From Liriodendron chinense (taxonomy: Eukaryota > Streptophyta > Magnoliopsida > Magnoliales > Magnoliaceae), in NCBI GenBank assembly GCA_003013855.2, contig ML058588.1, forward strand, positions 558,001 to 622,000: a stretch of 64,000 nucleotides of DNA. The letters run 5' to 3'. The notes under the pieces are model-generated. The model was not told the DNA's origin and ran no database searches. It saw nothing but the letters and a program-made list of their open reading frames with translations. Below, piece after piece: positions 10,678 through 25,200 of this stretch (its first letter is position 1; each line of letters begins with the position of its first letter). The position numbers and the translations under genes are program-made.

Positions 10678-13600
10678 TTAGGCTGGCACATCATTCTTTT
10701 GAAGATACTGTTTCTCTTGCAGTTGGCAGAGCTCCTGGAATCTTGCAAAACTGCACGAAACAAAAGGAATTCAGCAATTTAGTTTCCACGTGTTAGATCC
10801 AAATAATAATAATAAAGAAGAAGAAGAACAGAACACCGAGGTGAGCTTCAGCCTGTGCTAGCATTTTTTTGTACCATCCATGCTACATGAATACTTCATT
10901 TGGATCTGTATTCTGTTATTGGATTCATATCACGCACCAGCTACAGGTAAATTACTTTTCGGAGTTACAGCAACCCCTCTCACGCCTCATACATCCACCT
11001 CTAGAGTCTCCAGTCCACACAGGCACATGCACAACCCAGAATCTGGCAGGACATCTGACCCATGTATAGGGCAAGACCCACCATGTGGATCATTTGGCAA
11101 AAATCTTGGGCATTTTTGCTATAACATGGGGACCGCAGATGTAAGAGAACAGTGGATGCCTAGAGCTGGTAGTTGAATTACCTTAACTTTTGGCTAGATC
11201 AGTGACTTAATAGCTCAGATGTCCAACACAAGTGCCAGGTTGGCATGAATCAATGCATATAGAGGTCCACATGGGGCCAGTAAACCTCTACTTTTAGATC
11301 ATCCCACTTGCAAACTCTCTCACACCTTAGTAATACAGAAACCGCACTAAATTTTTAACGAGGAATACTGAACTTTCAAAGGTCCAAGGATCGTTGAGGT
11401 GAATTCTGTGCGAAAACTGGGAAATATGCATGCAAGCTGGCAATTTTCAGCCCACTCATAGAAGAAATCAAATACATGCAACCATATTGCTGGAACTTTT
11501 CTATAGACCTGTCAATGGGGCTGGAGTTTGAACTGGTGGGTTTGGCTGGAGTTTGGGCCTATTTGAAATTATGATTTTGCTTGGACCTGAGCCTGGCTCG
11601 CTGGCATCCCTACCTTTATACAACCACATCATGAATCTTTCAACATACATATGCCTCTGTTTCCATCCATATCGGTGGTTCACAAGGTTGTGTCCATGTA
11701 GTAGGATATTGTATTCTCAAAATTACACCTATGTCAAGATGAGATTGTGTAGCATCGTGAGTCATCATGTTTGCAATGCTTCAAGCAAATAGTAATCAGT
11801 TTCTTCATAGAATCAATAACTCAACTGCTCCTAAACTGAAACTCTTGGTATTGGAGTATGTATTGTCCCATTCTGCAGACCAAATTATACATTCTGCTTC
11901 TTGTCCGTATTTGTGTGAATTTCGACTGACTTCATGCCACATTGGAGGTACAAAACATTTTGTATTGCTGGGTTGAAAGATGGACACAAATATTATGGGA
12001 GAGGATGGATGCATATTAGATAGTTTTCTAAAACATTTTCCAAGGCAGGCACCACTGTCCAGATGACCAATCCAGGGAAGTGATTTCATCAAATAACAGC
12101 ATATACAGATAATTAATGAGCAAATAAATAAGACAGATTCAGAAAGTTGGGGTTTGATAATCCCACAAGCGTGTACCAGGCAACCCCTCTAACACTACCA
12201 CATGGGTGCGAGATCCAAGCCATCCATCCAGTGGCCCTGTAGCATCATTGCCTCGTCACAGAGATCATGACGATCCACTATTAAGTGGGCTGCAGCTTAT
12301 AAAATAAATGGAAAGATAAAAGACTTGGGAATTCCAACCCCAAGTCTGAGGTGGTGATGACAATAGACTTGGAAAGTTTTTCTAATCCGTCCATTTGTGA
12401 GGCATGTGATGGGTGGACCAGTATTATCTTGGTATTGGGGTATCTACATGGAGAGGCCAACCTGATGGGCAGCATGAATCTCACATCCATGTCATGTGTC
12501 GGACATGTGGTATCATGTCGAGGGGCTGCCTTATACATGCATGTGGGATTAACAAACCTGCAGGAAGTATGAAACAAATAATCCACAAGGGAGGAATAAA
12601 AGACAAACCTTTTTAAGAGCACTGTCGGATTATACGGAAACAAATGCTTCTGGTGAAGATTTTCCACAGATTCTTTCAAAGAAAGCAAACATTGTTTGGC
12701 ATTTTCAAAAGCATGTTGTCTGAAAGTCTCAGGCATGCTGTCAGATTTTTGCTTTCTCTTGTTTCTCCTTTCAAATGCCTTAGAGCTTCCAATCCCTTTC
12801 ATTGATAAAGGCGAGAGATCTGCCTTCCCATGAGAGCCTTGACCATCCATGCAGACCTTTCTTTTTTTGGACAATGACTCACTTATCTCATTCCCACTCA
12901 CAGAGAATTCGAAAAAGACATGCCATGATTTGCAAACCATACGCAAGCACCTAGAAGGAAACAAAAATTAATGTAATGCTTACTCCAGGGAAAAATAAAA
13001 TAAAATCCTGAAATGGTATGACATCTTATAGATCGCAATGCATCATGGTATGTGTTGGGTCCTGATGCCCTTAGTAGTACAAGTGGGGCCCACGGTTGGT
13101 GATCCAGACCATTGATCTCGTAGTCCACTAATTTAATGCTTATCATTATTCTAAGTCCACCAGCACATTTCTCCCCCATGAGGGAGAAGCATGTTCCACC
13201 CCCCCAAGACCAGCCCTAAATATAGCCACTACATTTACAAGCATCCATATTGGATGGGAATGCACTTGACTGCTAAAATTCTTACCAGCTAACTAAAAGG
13301 ACATTTTGTCTGTCTTCATAAACAAGTCGTTGGTAGTGGAGTAGTGGATAAGTGGAAAAGGGAGTACCAAAAGTTTGTCTCTTATGATGTACCATGCTTG
13401 TAAACCATACAAATTAGTGCTCCTTAGGCTTGTAATTATAAAAGATGTTTTTTCTTTCTTTATTAGCTATAGGGTTGTATTATAAGAAGAGATCTGTCCC
13501 TCTCTTTGTTCAAGGAATGAAATTCAGTCTTCTATCCTCCATATCTCTCTTATATCTTATTTTCTTCTTCAATTATAACATTCATCATCAGCAAGAGATA

Positions 13601-14848
13601 GTTGGGTTCCCAACTAAAAGAGATCTGGAAAAGAAATTATAAGTAAACATTTGAGGCTGATGGAGGGTTTTCAGGATCTTTTTGGAGAATACAAACCAAA
13701 GAGTGTTTTGTTCCGATAATTTCCCCAAATAGTTTGTAGTGCTAAAAACTCCACCTGGTAGCAACGCTCCAGCCAATCCCGTCCCGGTAAAGGAGGTTGA
13801 ACTTTTGCCAAGCAATCAATTAGGCGAAGCTGGCTCAAATAACTAGGAAAGGGCTATGATGAATCAATGATGATAATGAGGAGGCAACAATGATTAAGCA
13901 GTTTCTAGTCAAGAGCTACTTGTCTTTTAATATCAAATTTCACATATCCCTGTAAGTGCATAACTAAAAGCAACAAGTCATGTACCTTAAAAGATATTGT
14001 ACACAATGAACTCCTGTATCTTTTGAAATAAGATAATCAAGAAGCACCAGATGATCATAGTGTAACTGCAAAACAGAAGAAGTATGTTGCTGTAAGCCAA
14101 AAACCAAATAAAATGAGAAGAAAAGCTAAAATTGATCTTAAGACTTCATCCGCTATTAAAAAAAAAGAAGCAAGAGTACAACATTCAATTCAACCAGATG
14201 AAAAAAGAACAACATGCCAAATACAAACAATGTTGTGATTTGTAGGCCACGGTTAAAATAATGTAAGAAGTAATTATAAAAAGTATAGATGCACAGAAAT
14301 GTGACAAGCTATGAAATTTCCATTTTCAATTTGTCATAGAACTTAAGTCATAGATCAATAATTGGCTCACATATCTAAAATATCGCAGCTCCATACTATT
14401 CTGTCAACAAAAAAATATTACATTGCAAACTTGACAAAAGGTCTTTGCAAAAACTGATAAACGATTTACACCCCCCCTTGCCACACACGCGTGCGCACAC
14501 ATGCATACATGAGAAGTGCTCCCCTGCAAGCAGTACCATAGGGAGCCTCGCGTGAGCAGACTGTGGGCCAATGTGGGTGGGCCCCATCATGATGTGTTGA
14601 TGACATTCAATCCAACCATCAGATGTGTCATCTCATGTTAGGCCCACGGACCAAAGATCAGACCGATCCAACACTCAGGTGAACCACATGATAGGGAACA
14701 CACACCGCTGATTTGCGTACAAGGCCCCAGAATGTTGTATATATGGAATCTAGGCCATTCAAATTTTCATATGTGATGAAGGGTCAGGCCCAAAATTGAA
14801 CGTTTTTGCAACTTAGGTGGGCCTCAGTGAATATCAAGGGTGGGTGTC

Positions 14849-14879
<31 letters not shown>

Positions 14880-15040
14880 GCACACACACACTTTTTGATA
14901 ACTCATCATACGTGATGTTAGCCCAAAATCTAAGCCGTCCACGTGATGCAGCACCCTAAAAAACCCCCATGGCCCAACCTTTACCCTGCTCAAACTTTGG
15001 TGGGCCATGGAAAAAGGAAACCGTTTCCTCCCTTGATTTG

Positions 15041-15081
<41 letters not shown>

Positions 15082-16193
15082 TACGGCACACCAAAATCTT
15101 GAATAAGGTTGAAAGTTAGGCCCTGGGGTTTTTCGGGGTGCTGCATCACGTGGACGGTTCAGATTTTGGGCTCACATATCTTCTTGGATGATTAATACCT
15201 TATCCCTGGGAGGTAGAATTAGCTTGATTAAATCCTCTTCGTCCAAGCATGCCTATTTATTACTTATCTCTCTTTCTTTGACCCAAGTCGGTGTTAGTGA
15301 AATGGGATGCTCTGCGGAGAAAATTCTAGTGGCAAGGTTGTAGAGATTCTTTTAAACTCCCACTTCTTAAATGGAAAGAGGTGTGAACTCCCTATGTCAT
15401 AAGAGGTGCGGGGATTAAGAATCTGGAATTTATGAATAAGGCCCTTCTGGGCAAATGGCTGTGGAGGTTCGGCAAGGACTCGGATAGCCTTTGGAGGCAG
15501 ATTATTTTAGCTAAGTATGGTTCCTCCCATTCGGGGTGCTACACTAATCCCTCTTCGGTGTACAGATCTTATGCTATCTGGAAAAAATATCGTGAAAGGC
15601 TCTATTGAAAAGGCTCTATTGATTTCTTGTCTGATGTGAGCTTTCGTCTGGGGGGCGGCAATCGTATTAGATTTTGGTTGGATCCCTAGTGCAGCCATAG
15701 AGCATAAACTTTCCCTTCGTTGTTCTAGATTTCCCCTAACTAGAATGTAGCGATCAAGGACTGCTTTTTCTTTAAAGGTGTTGGAGGAGTATGGATTCCT
15801 CCTCTTAGAAGAAATCTTCATGAGGTTGAGATGGCTGATTTCTCCTATCTTCTCTCGGTATTGCAGAATTTTACTCTTGATCCTTCTTCGCAAGACGATA
15901 TGGTGTGGATAGGGTTGTCAACGGCTCGGATCATGATCCGTATCCAATCCGTATTCGATCCGATCTAATCGAATTCGGGCCAATAATCGGATCAGCGGGT
16001 CGGATTTGGATCAAAGATTTGGATCCGTTTAATAATCGGGTCGGATTTGGATCTACCTCGATCCGCTCTGTTAATGATCCGATTAAGCCAGGTATAAAAG
16101 GAAAAAAAACCCTAAATCCCTAATGCACCTCTCAAATCCGTCCACCGTACCACTCTCTATCTCTCTGTGCATCTCTCTTTGCACCTCTCTCTG

Positions 16194-16233
<40 letters not shown>

Positions 16234-19200
16234 TCTCTGGATGGCCCATCGGCCACTGGAGACGGCAAAGGGGTGTCGGCTTCTCTGGATGGCCCGTTGG
16301 CCGTCGAAGACGGGCGAATGGGTGCTAGCTATCTCAGGTTTGAAATGCTAAGGAGACACAGTAACCCCACGGTGGGTGGGTCATGGGTGCAACGTGTGAC
16401 AAACCATGTGTGTATGTTGCTTAGCTAACAAGATGGGTGCATTGCCTAGCTAACAGGGTGGACCCCACCATGATGTATGTATTCGGAATTGGATCGGATC
16501 ATATTCAGGTCGGGTTTGGATTTGTAGATATTTAAACGGGTCGGGTTTGGATCATATGCTTGTGATCCGAATCCAATTCGGGTCGGATACGGATCGGATA
16601 TATCCTTAATCGGATCGGATAGGGATCATCACTGATCCGGTCCATATCCGATCCGTTGACAGCCCTAGGTGTGGAATCCCGTTGCGTCAGGGTGTTTTTC
16701 CGTCAAATCCTTCTACAACTTCCTCTCTTTTGTGGGTCGTCCTACTTCAATGAGCCCGACGGAAGATGTCTGATCCTATGGGGTTCCACCTAAGGTTGCG
16801 GTGTTTGGTTGGTTAGCGGGGAGAAATCGAATCCTTACACTGGACGACCTCTGGAAAATGGGAATGATTCTTCCAAACACGTGCTCGCTTTGCCTCCAGA
16901 ATGAAGAATCGTTGCCCATCTCTTTATTCATTGCCCTTTCTCTGCGAACATTTGGTGGACTATCCTTCATTTGGCTGACATGTCTTGGATTATGCCTCGA
17001 TCGCTAGATGATCTTTTCTGCTCGCGGCATGCCGAACACGGAGGTATTTTGGGTAAAAGAAAGTGGTGGTGTGTTCTCTTAGCCATCATTTGGGTTATTT
17101 GGGCCGAGAGAAACAACAAAGTTTTTAGAAGCAAGGCTTCTTCTTCTGCGGCTGTCCTCTCCAAAGTTCTTATTCTTTTCAAGGACTAGGTGCCATGAGC
17201 TTGTCGAGTGTGGAGGGGGTTTGTAATTGAATTTTTTTTTTTTTTGGGTCCTCTGGTTGTTGCTTTTTAGGCTCCCTTTAGCCCTTTAATAAAATTGTTA
17301 CCTTGCAAAAATAAAAAATAAAAAATCACGTGTGATGAGTTCTCAAAAAGTGCTCATGAGTTCGGGTGAGAACTAGTGCGCGGGTGAGAACTAGTGCGCA
17401 GGTGAGCATTCCATCTTCACACATTTCGGGGATGTAAAACCAGAATGTTCAGTGATTTTATTACTCAAAACATAGAAGATTACAAGTGCGTTAGAACCAT
17501 TTTAGAAGTGGGCTATTTGTTGCTTGAATGCAAGAAAATCTCATAGTAAGCGATCGTTGAATGAATCATCAACTTGCACCATGGACTTTCCTAGTCCTGG
17601 ACTATAGGGAAATGCTAGTGTGAATCATTTTCACCATTATTGTTGTGCAAATGATTGAAAATTAGGCCCCATGAAGTGTGTTTATGACATCCATGACAAC
17701 ATTAGGTGTGCCCAATCACTTCATTGAGGGCCCCAAAAGATCAGGTTGATCCAATCATCATGTGGACCACACCATGGGAAAAACGATGGGGGACGCCCAC
17801 TGCAGAAAGCCCCAAATTCAGTTTGGAGCCCATAGTGGTGTGTACCCCATCCAACTCATGAATCAGGCACGTCCCACCTATAATCACACACTTCAGGGAT
17901 GTAAAACCAAAATGCTTTGTGAATTTATTACTTAAAACAGATAACATTATGATGAGGACATCAGGCGCTTCAAGGTATATCAACGAAGGAAGCGCGCGCC
18001 TCAAGCCTCTTTTTTGTGGCTAGATGATCATTAAGGAGCATTAAAGACCCTACACATGTGATGTGGCACATAGAAGACCCCACAATGGGAAGACATATGT
18101 GTAGGATGAAGAAGACCCGACTGGACGTCGTCGGGCGCCCGACCGTTGGTCATCGGGCGCCCGAAATTCGCCCAATTTGAAGTAGAACTCGCTAGACAGT
18201 TTTCACTGTCTTCGGGCGCTCGACCATTGATCTCCAGGCGTCCGAAATTCATCAGATTTTAGTTTTCATCACTGGACAATTTTGGCCCCTATCGGGTGCC
18301 CGACCGATTGGTCATCAGGCGCCCAACGCCTGTGTGACTTTTTTTTTTTTAGTTCCGTTTTACTAAAGTTCGAGGGTATTTTAGTCTTTTTCTTCTTTCT
18401 TAGTGCTTATTTAAGAGGGTTAAGCCTTAAACACGAATTTTTACTTTTCATTATTGAATGAAAACAACTTTGGTTGACTCCTTCCTCCCTCGCTCTTTGT
18501 GGATCTTTCTCTTCCTCTCCAATCTTCTTCTTCTTTCTTCTTCATTTCCCTTCTAACATTCTTCTAAGGTATTTCTCTGATTTCCTTCTTTCTTCTACCC
18601 ATTATTTCACATTTTCTACAACCTAAATCTGAGAATTGATTGAAAACCCTAATCTCTCAGATTTTCGATTCCCTAATCCGAGAAATCTTTCAATCTCCCG
18701 GACTAGTGAATCCCATTGCACAATTGGATCATAACCATGTAAGATCGGGAGGCTCCATCCCTCGCCAGATCCATTCCACGCAATACTTGAATCTCATACT
18801 ATGTGGTTGTGATGATGGCCCGCATTATTGCATGTTTCCTTTAAATCTTCTTAGATTATGATGGTGAATGCTGAAAGTTTAATTGTTATTACTTTGTTAT
18901 TTCGCTGGATTATATATGATCATATGCATGCATCATAATTAGGGCATCCTGCATCACATTACAAGTAGATTATAAGTTATAACCCTTCTAAAAGTGGGCC
19001 CTTTGTTGCTCGCATGCAATCAAATCTCACTCTGATCGGTCAGTGAATCAATCGTGGTTTTGCACCGTAGACACTCGTAGACTCTGAGAAAATGAATAAG
19101 GGCCAATTTGGGGAGCTGCAGTAGGATATGTCGTGGAGAGAGTGCTTGTGTCCCAAGTTGATATGAGGTCACAGGCAGTTGGTGGTAGACCATGGAAACG

Positions 19201-22200
19201 GACAAAGATCACATTTGTATGTTACCCCCTTTGTAGGAGCTGGTTAGAACTGCCAGTCATGGAGATTGTGTTGCCAGATTGCAGTCACAGAAGCTGTGTC
19301 ATGGAGTGGCTGTCACCAGGGACATACTTTACACAACATGCTTAATGTATCAGCCAATGATGCAGGCCCTAGAATGTCATGACATGCACAAGAGTGCTTG
19401 GTTTTCAACCTTTTCTTCCTACTTCCACGGGTAGACTTAATGTTGTAGCATCCTTGGTGTATTTTTTAACCCCTGGATTGATATCAAGTGCTACAAAAGA
19501 TGACTTAATGAGCAGATCGTTTGTGCTGCAAAGGTTGTTCCAGTACTTTATTGGTGATATAGCTTGTTGAGGACACTTTTGACACTTCAAACCTCCATCC
19601 AACTTGTTCCCAAGGGTGATGTAGTCCTTGATCTGATGTTGAACCAATGGATTGACTATCTGAGCTATTAAGAGTTCTTGGCTGTGACCAATGAAGACTG
19701 ATCTGCACTTGATCTGTTAAAGTGGAAGTAGCTATATGTGAAAAGAAATTATTTGGATATTATAGGTGGCTCAGATTAAGGTTTAGTGGAATTTTACTTG
19801 TCAACAAATGCCCCTTCAAGGGCAATTAAGACGTTTAAAGCCATCATTCCTTGAACAGGTGCCGTTTTGGGTATTTGAGACCATGGCCACATTTTGAATA
19901 GCTTTGAGGCCTCGTCTCTTGTCGTTATCACAGATGAGAACCCTAGGATTTTTTAGCGATTGAGTGGAGGTTATTGCAAAAATCCACAGCTGTTGCTGAA
20001 TGCCTGCCATAGGTTGCTGATGAGTCTCAGAATTGACCACACTGTTCTGTGACTTGCAAGGCTTCTCGTCGTTGTTTTGAAGTATATCAGGCCATGTTGG
20101 AAATGTTCTTGCTTAATTTCAACACTTGTTATTACAGACAGTGAACTTGGGTTTTCATTGTTGGAGTGCAAAGACATTACCGACCAATTTTCGGAGATAT
20201 GTATATGTTCCAACTTTTGAAAAGGTGGAGCTGTTGGGACTTTCTAGTGGCATTCGTAAATGTCTATTTAAGGTGGTCTGACCTTGCTAAGAAGCTAAGG
20301 TCCAGAGTTGCATCAAGTGCACTGAGGGGGTTACCAAGTACAGCCCAAGGCAAAGACTTCTGTTCAGCAGCATCAAGTAGTGCATCCACTAGATCATCAG
20401 GAGATGCAACGGGAAGATTTGATCCTCCCATAGTAGTTACCATGGAGATAGGCAGGCCAGTTGAGGGTACGCCAGATGAACTAGGCACTTAACTAACAAT
20501 GTGGCTAACCAGAATTGTATTTTCTGGGCTTTCTGGGGATTTCATTCAACCAAAGGACCATTTTGTCATTGTGTTGTCTTGTATTCGGGCAGAAGTTAGC
20601 TCCATGTCCTTCTTTCATGGCCTGAATCTATGATGGGCTTTGTATTCATGTAAAAGCACATAGCCAACAGCGTGGGTCAGAATGATGTCTACCCATCGCG
20701 TTTCTTTTACACCTGATATGTGTACTTGCCAAGGGTTGCATACATTGAGGCCTGTAAAAGCAGGCAGCCCCTTTATAATGCAGTTAGCAGGTTTGAATGA
20801 TGCCACAGTGAAGATTTAATAGGCCAGAAGCATTTTCTGGGACTATCATTGGTGTCATTTTCAATTCAGTAGTCACCATCAGATGTTGTTGACAACAAGG
20901 GGAAGATGACTGGCGCAGAAAAGAAATGGTTGATAAGTATAAAGACAAACCCTAGTCTATTATCATATGAAGTGATTACATTTAACTCACATTCCCTAGC
21001 CAATTTGCACAGCAGTTCATCTACATTCAATGATACGTTGATTCAACCATTTCTTTGTTCCAATTGAAGGACAAGAACGACCCTCCTGCATTTAAGTCAA
21101 ATGGCAATCCTTTCTCTGAAATGACAACTTGGGATGATTTTATTGCTCTCAAGACTAGCTGCAATCTCAAGTATTCATCTTATTCTGATTACATAGGTTG
21201 TTGACGAACATTTAGAACTTGGTTTTCTCAGGCTTTCAGGACATATCTAGAGTTGACCACTCTTAAGAACTTCAAGAATTTCTAAGGGCCGAGAATCAAG
21301 ATTATGTAGGGGAGTTCTGCCGCTGAAAAGATTCAGCTCCTCCAATGAAGGTACCACTTGCACTGAAGAGTGAAGACGAATAAGACTGCACAGGGATTGA
21401 TCGGTAGTTAGATCTTGAAGAAGCAGCAGCATCCACCATGAGCAACGGTTAAAGACTTTGTCACACTGGATGAGAGCAGATAAGAAGGTGAGGAGGAACC
21501 TGCGAATACAAGCGAAGGCCCAGCCAAGAGAACAGGTTCAAAAATGTCTATGGTGAGCCATTGGCCGAAAACTTGACCATCGCTTCAAATAAGGAAGAAT
21601 CTAAAGAAGACGATGAGGAAGAAACAGGTTTGATCCAGAGGCCACCTAAGAAAGCTAGAAGAAATGGACCTCCACAAACTGCTCCTAGAAGTCATATGGA
21701 GAAAGTTCAATTCGCTTGTAAACACTCCAACAGCAAAAAATATGGTTTCCCTCACTACATGCAACTAATGCTGCCAAATAAATGCCATTTAAAAGTGATT
21801 AAATTTTTTTTTCAAGAAATAAAATAAAAATAAAAGAAAAACTATGGGCGCACACATGTTTATACACACCCAAACAACAAGAATTAAATGTGAGGGTGGC
21901 ATTTTGATGCATCTCATGCCAATGATGCATGAATCAATATATGAGTTATGCGATAGACTCACCTCTGCAAGAAATAGATGGAAAAGTTGTATAGGATTAA
22001 AAATGCTTGAAATATGAAAGTGTGTATTTCCCTTCACCTCCTCAAAAATCATGTTGTTTTCTTTGTATGATCTGCATAATTTTAAAAGAAATAGATAAAT
22101 AAAAGTTAGCAAATTTTCCTTTAACAATCCAGATAAATTTTAAAAAGAAAAGCGTACAGTGGCTCAGCAGTTAAGGGAGAGCTCAGCAGCTGCAAGAGCA

Positions 22201-25200
22201 TTTCAAATAAGAAATCATCCTACAATTGAAGCAAGAGCCAGGTCAATGTTCAAATAAAGTTAAACATGACCAAATGGAAAATAACACTAACCATACTACA
22301 AGATAATCTCAAACAACATGAACAACATAAGACACTTTAAGTGAGGAATTTGTGCTTGTGGAAATTATCGAGTGAGAGGAGTTGAAAAAGAAGACCCAAA
22401 ATTTTGTGAACAATGTGGAGTTGAATTTGTTGACTCTCGGATACGAAAATATCAAATGGGAATATGGGATACCAAACTAGCATGTCCAGTGACTCATGTG
22501 TGGTATTGGGAAACGTCTTCCTCATTGCGTTGCATATCTTTTAGTTAAACCCCTTGAGAAATCAAGGCCTAACATACTGCGATGTGTGATCTGATTGAAT
22601 TATGATTTTACAGATTCAGAATTAGAAAGTGTCATCCCATTCAATTTGATTGGGATGCCCCTGGATCTATCATGTCTCTTGGGAGGAGGAACATGAAACT
22701 CAGAATTATGGGTATATTCAATACTTCCAAATGAAAGGGGAATTGATCCATGGCCAATTCCGTAACAGATGAAAAGGAATTGATAGTTGTACCTCATGAA
22801 AAAGACTTCTTTCGTGGAATTACCCATTCCATTTCCCCTAAAAAGATATTCTGTTGTAACAGATGAATAGGAATTGATAGTTGTACCTCATGAAAAAGAC
22901 TTCTTTCGTGGAATTAGCCATTCCATTTCCCCTAGAAAGATATTCTGTTCAAGTCAACAAATACAGCATGGTTATAGAAGTCTTTCCATTACATATATGC
23001 TTCAAGGGACATCATGGCGTAACCGTCGAGGTGGAGGACCTAAAAGATCAAATGGAAGGATACATTGACAAGTAAATCCCTTATTTCCAAGGTATTCCTT
23101 ACTACTGAATAATTTCCTTGTTCCACTCCAGAAAATAGTTTATCATATTTCCTTGTTCCAGTATCCTTTATCTTTGCTTTGAATCATTGGGTTTAGACAT
23201 TATTTGGTGATCCTTAATAGTCCAAAATGGCAACAACAAACATCTGTTCTTTCTATTGAAGAATCATACAAATGGTTGATTTCCCTGTGATACACTCTTG
23301 ATCAAATAGTTTTACCAATTCGAACAAATTTTATATGCGCTTGTGTGTGTATGCTCTTGGATTTGAAAGTTGTTTGAATTTGCGATTTCTGTATCAAAGA
23401 TACAACTTTTTTGAGAATTGAGAATTTTATTAAAAGCCAAAAGAACAGCAACGGAAAAGGGAAAATACAAATACAGCCTACGCCAAGGATTAGGTACCCC
23501 ACTCCCTAAGGAACAAAAATATCTTTCTGTGGACCACGAAGGCTCCCTCTTATCCCTGGAGCATCTCTCATTTCCTTCCAGCCCAATACACCACAAAGCT
23601 GCTAATAAAGCTAGGCACAAATACTATCTATCTTTGGAGCGAGGACCCCCTTCATGCAAGATAAAAACAGCTTCTCTAAAGAACTCGGCATAACCCACAG
23701 CAGAACTCGAAGATATAATTACGACGTTGTTCCAACTTATTGACTGACACTAACCTTCCCTCTGATAAATGAATCAAGAATTTTGCTCAAGTGTCGTGAG
23801 AAGAGCATCTTCATTGATATGTAAATTGGTGGATGCAAGAATCCACAACTGATCAAGTCCTTCAAGTTGCACATTACTTTCCACCCCGTCGTTTCAAATG
23901 AAGTTTTACCATAACATTTCTCTAATTTGGTACCAGTGTGGAATTGATATGTAAATTGGTGGAAGCAAGAATCCATAGACAATCAAATCCTTCAAGTCGC
24001 ACGTTGCATTCTACCACATCATTTCAAATGAAGTTTTACCATAACAATTCTCTAATTTGGGACCAGTATGGAACTGAAATCGTGAACAGTCGTTGGCTTA
24101 ATTGGTGCATGTTCATCCATACTTTATTTTTATATATCAATAACTAGATATTTCTCTTGGAAATCTGAGCAAGAAGCCAATTTAACCCCATACTTTGTCA
24201 TATGAATGAAGCACATAGAAAACATGAAGAGATGCATTGCTTAACACTTATTTACAACTATACTTTAACATGTTGTACAAGATGATCAATCACGAAAGAA
24301 CTAATTCTTTCTCAAACAACTAAACTCAAGGAGAGTCTTTAATTAAATTGCCAATACTAGAACAAAATAAAATGAGTCATTAACCAAATAAGCTATTCTA
24401 AATGACCCGGAAAGATCCCAAGTGACTCAATAGGATAGATCCCAAGTGATCTCATGGATTTATAGGGTAAGTAATCGACAGGTTGATGGCCTGAATATAA
24501 AATATTTATTCTTTATATGATATATTAGGTTTCTCTATTGCAAACTAAAAGAATATTAGATAAATGTCACATGTACAATTCAATATTAGAGAGAGAGAGT
24601 ATACATGCACACCCCATTGATCACCAACACAATGTTTTAACCTCCAATTTCTCATGTTTATCCAGTTTATGGTTCAATAGGAAACCCCAGATATCAGTTT
24701 TCCAAAAAGAAGCATAAATTGAATTTGAAAGCCTGTGCTAACAGACTAGATCTATTCCAGTTTACGATTTTCAAGACATTTGATAAAAGAGAATCAGGAA
24801 GAAAATATCAAATTGCATGTAGAGATGTAGAGATGTTAAATTCATATAGAAAATCCAAGCAAATGCACAAACTGCTAAACAACCAAATCTCTCTCTTTTT
24901 TCTCAGATAGGCAGTAAACAACCAAATCGTATTTGAGTGTTTGCTGAAAAAGCAAGAGCTTAAACAAATAACAAACCAATGATGATGTGCGCAAAGGTAT
25001 TTTCAAGGGAAAAACTTTGTGGACATGACTTAATCCTCCAAAATAATTATGGCATTTCAGGAAAGGCTCCCTAAGGGCCAGAAATGCCTACCTCGTCCAT
25101 GTATAACTGCAAAAAGGACAGAGCAAAGTTTCCGCAAACTTTTGAGTATGTGCTGTAGTCTTCAAAATTTTCAGGAGCCAGATGCCTATGAAGCCACTCA

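Larger units (their letters stand above)
14890..17355. mobile_element. Second foldback element, split by a LINE
   Basis: The left arm near 14892-14965 (TTTTTGATAACTCATCATAC, then CCGTCCACGTGATGCAGCAC) is the inverse of the right arm, which reads GGTGCTGCATCACGTGGACGG and GGGCTCACAT at 15138-15177 and then, after a 2.1-kb interruption, CACGTGTGATGAGTTCTC at 17327-17345. A (CT)n run (15042-15079) lies in the loop. The interruption is a LINE that itself carries an hAT MITE. Confidence 0.75.

Noticed and set aside
19405..20488. Possible MULE or hAT transposase remnant in a Lines intron
   Set aside because: Only short weak resemblances (DKRRGLKAIQNV; LDGGLKCQKC) were seen, with no TIRs or ordered domains.
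22337..22525. Minus-strand frame ending LLFQLLSLDNFHKH as the missing Lines micro-exon
   Set aside because: The true exon with GT-AG borders and fitting phase is 22158-22219 (DDFLFEMLLQLL), so this resemblance is accidental.
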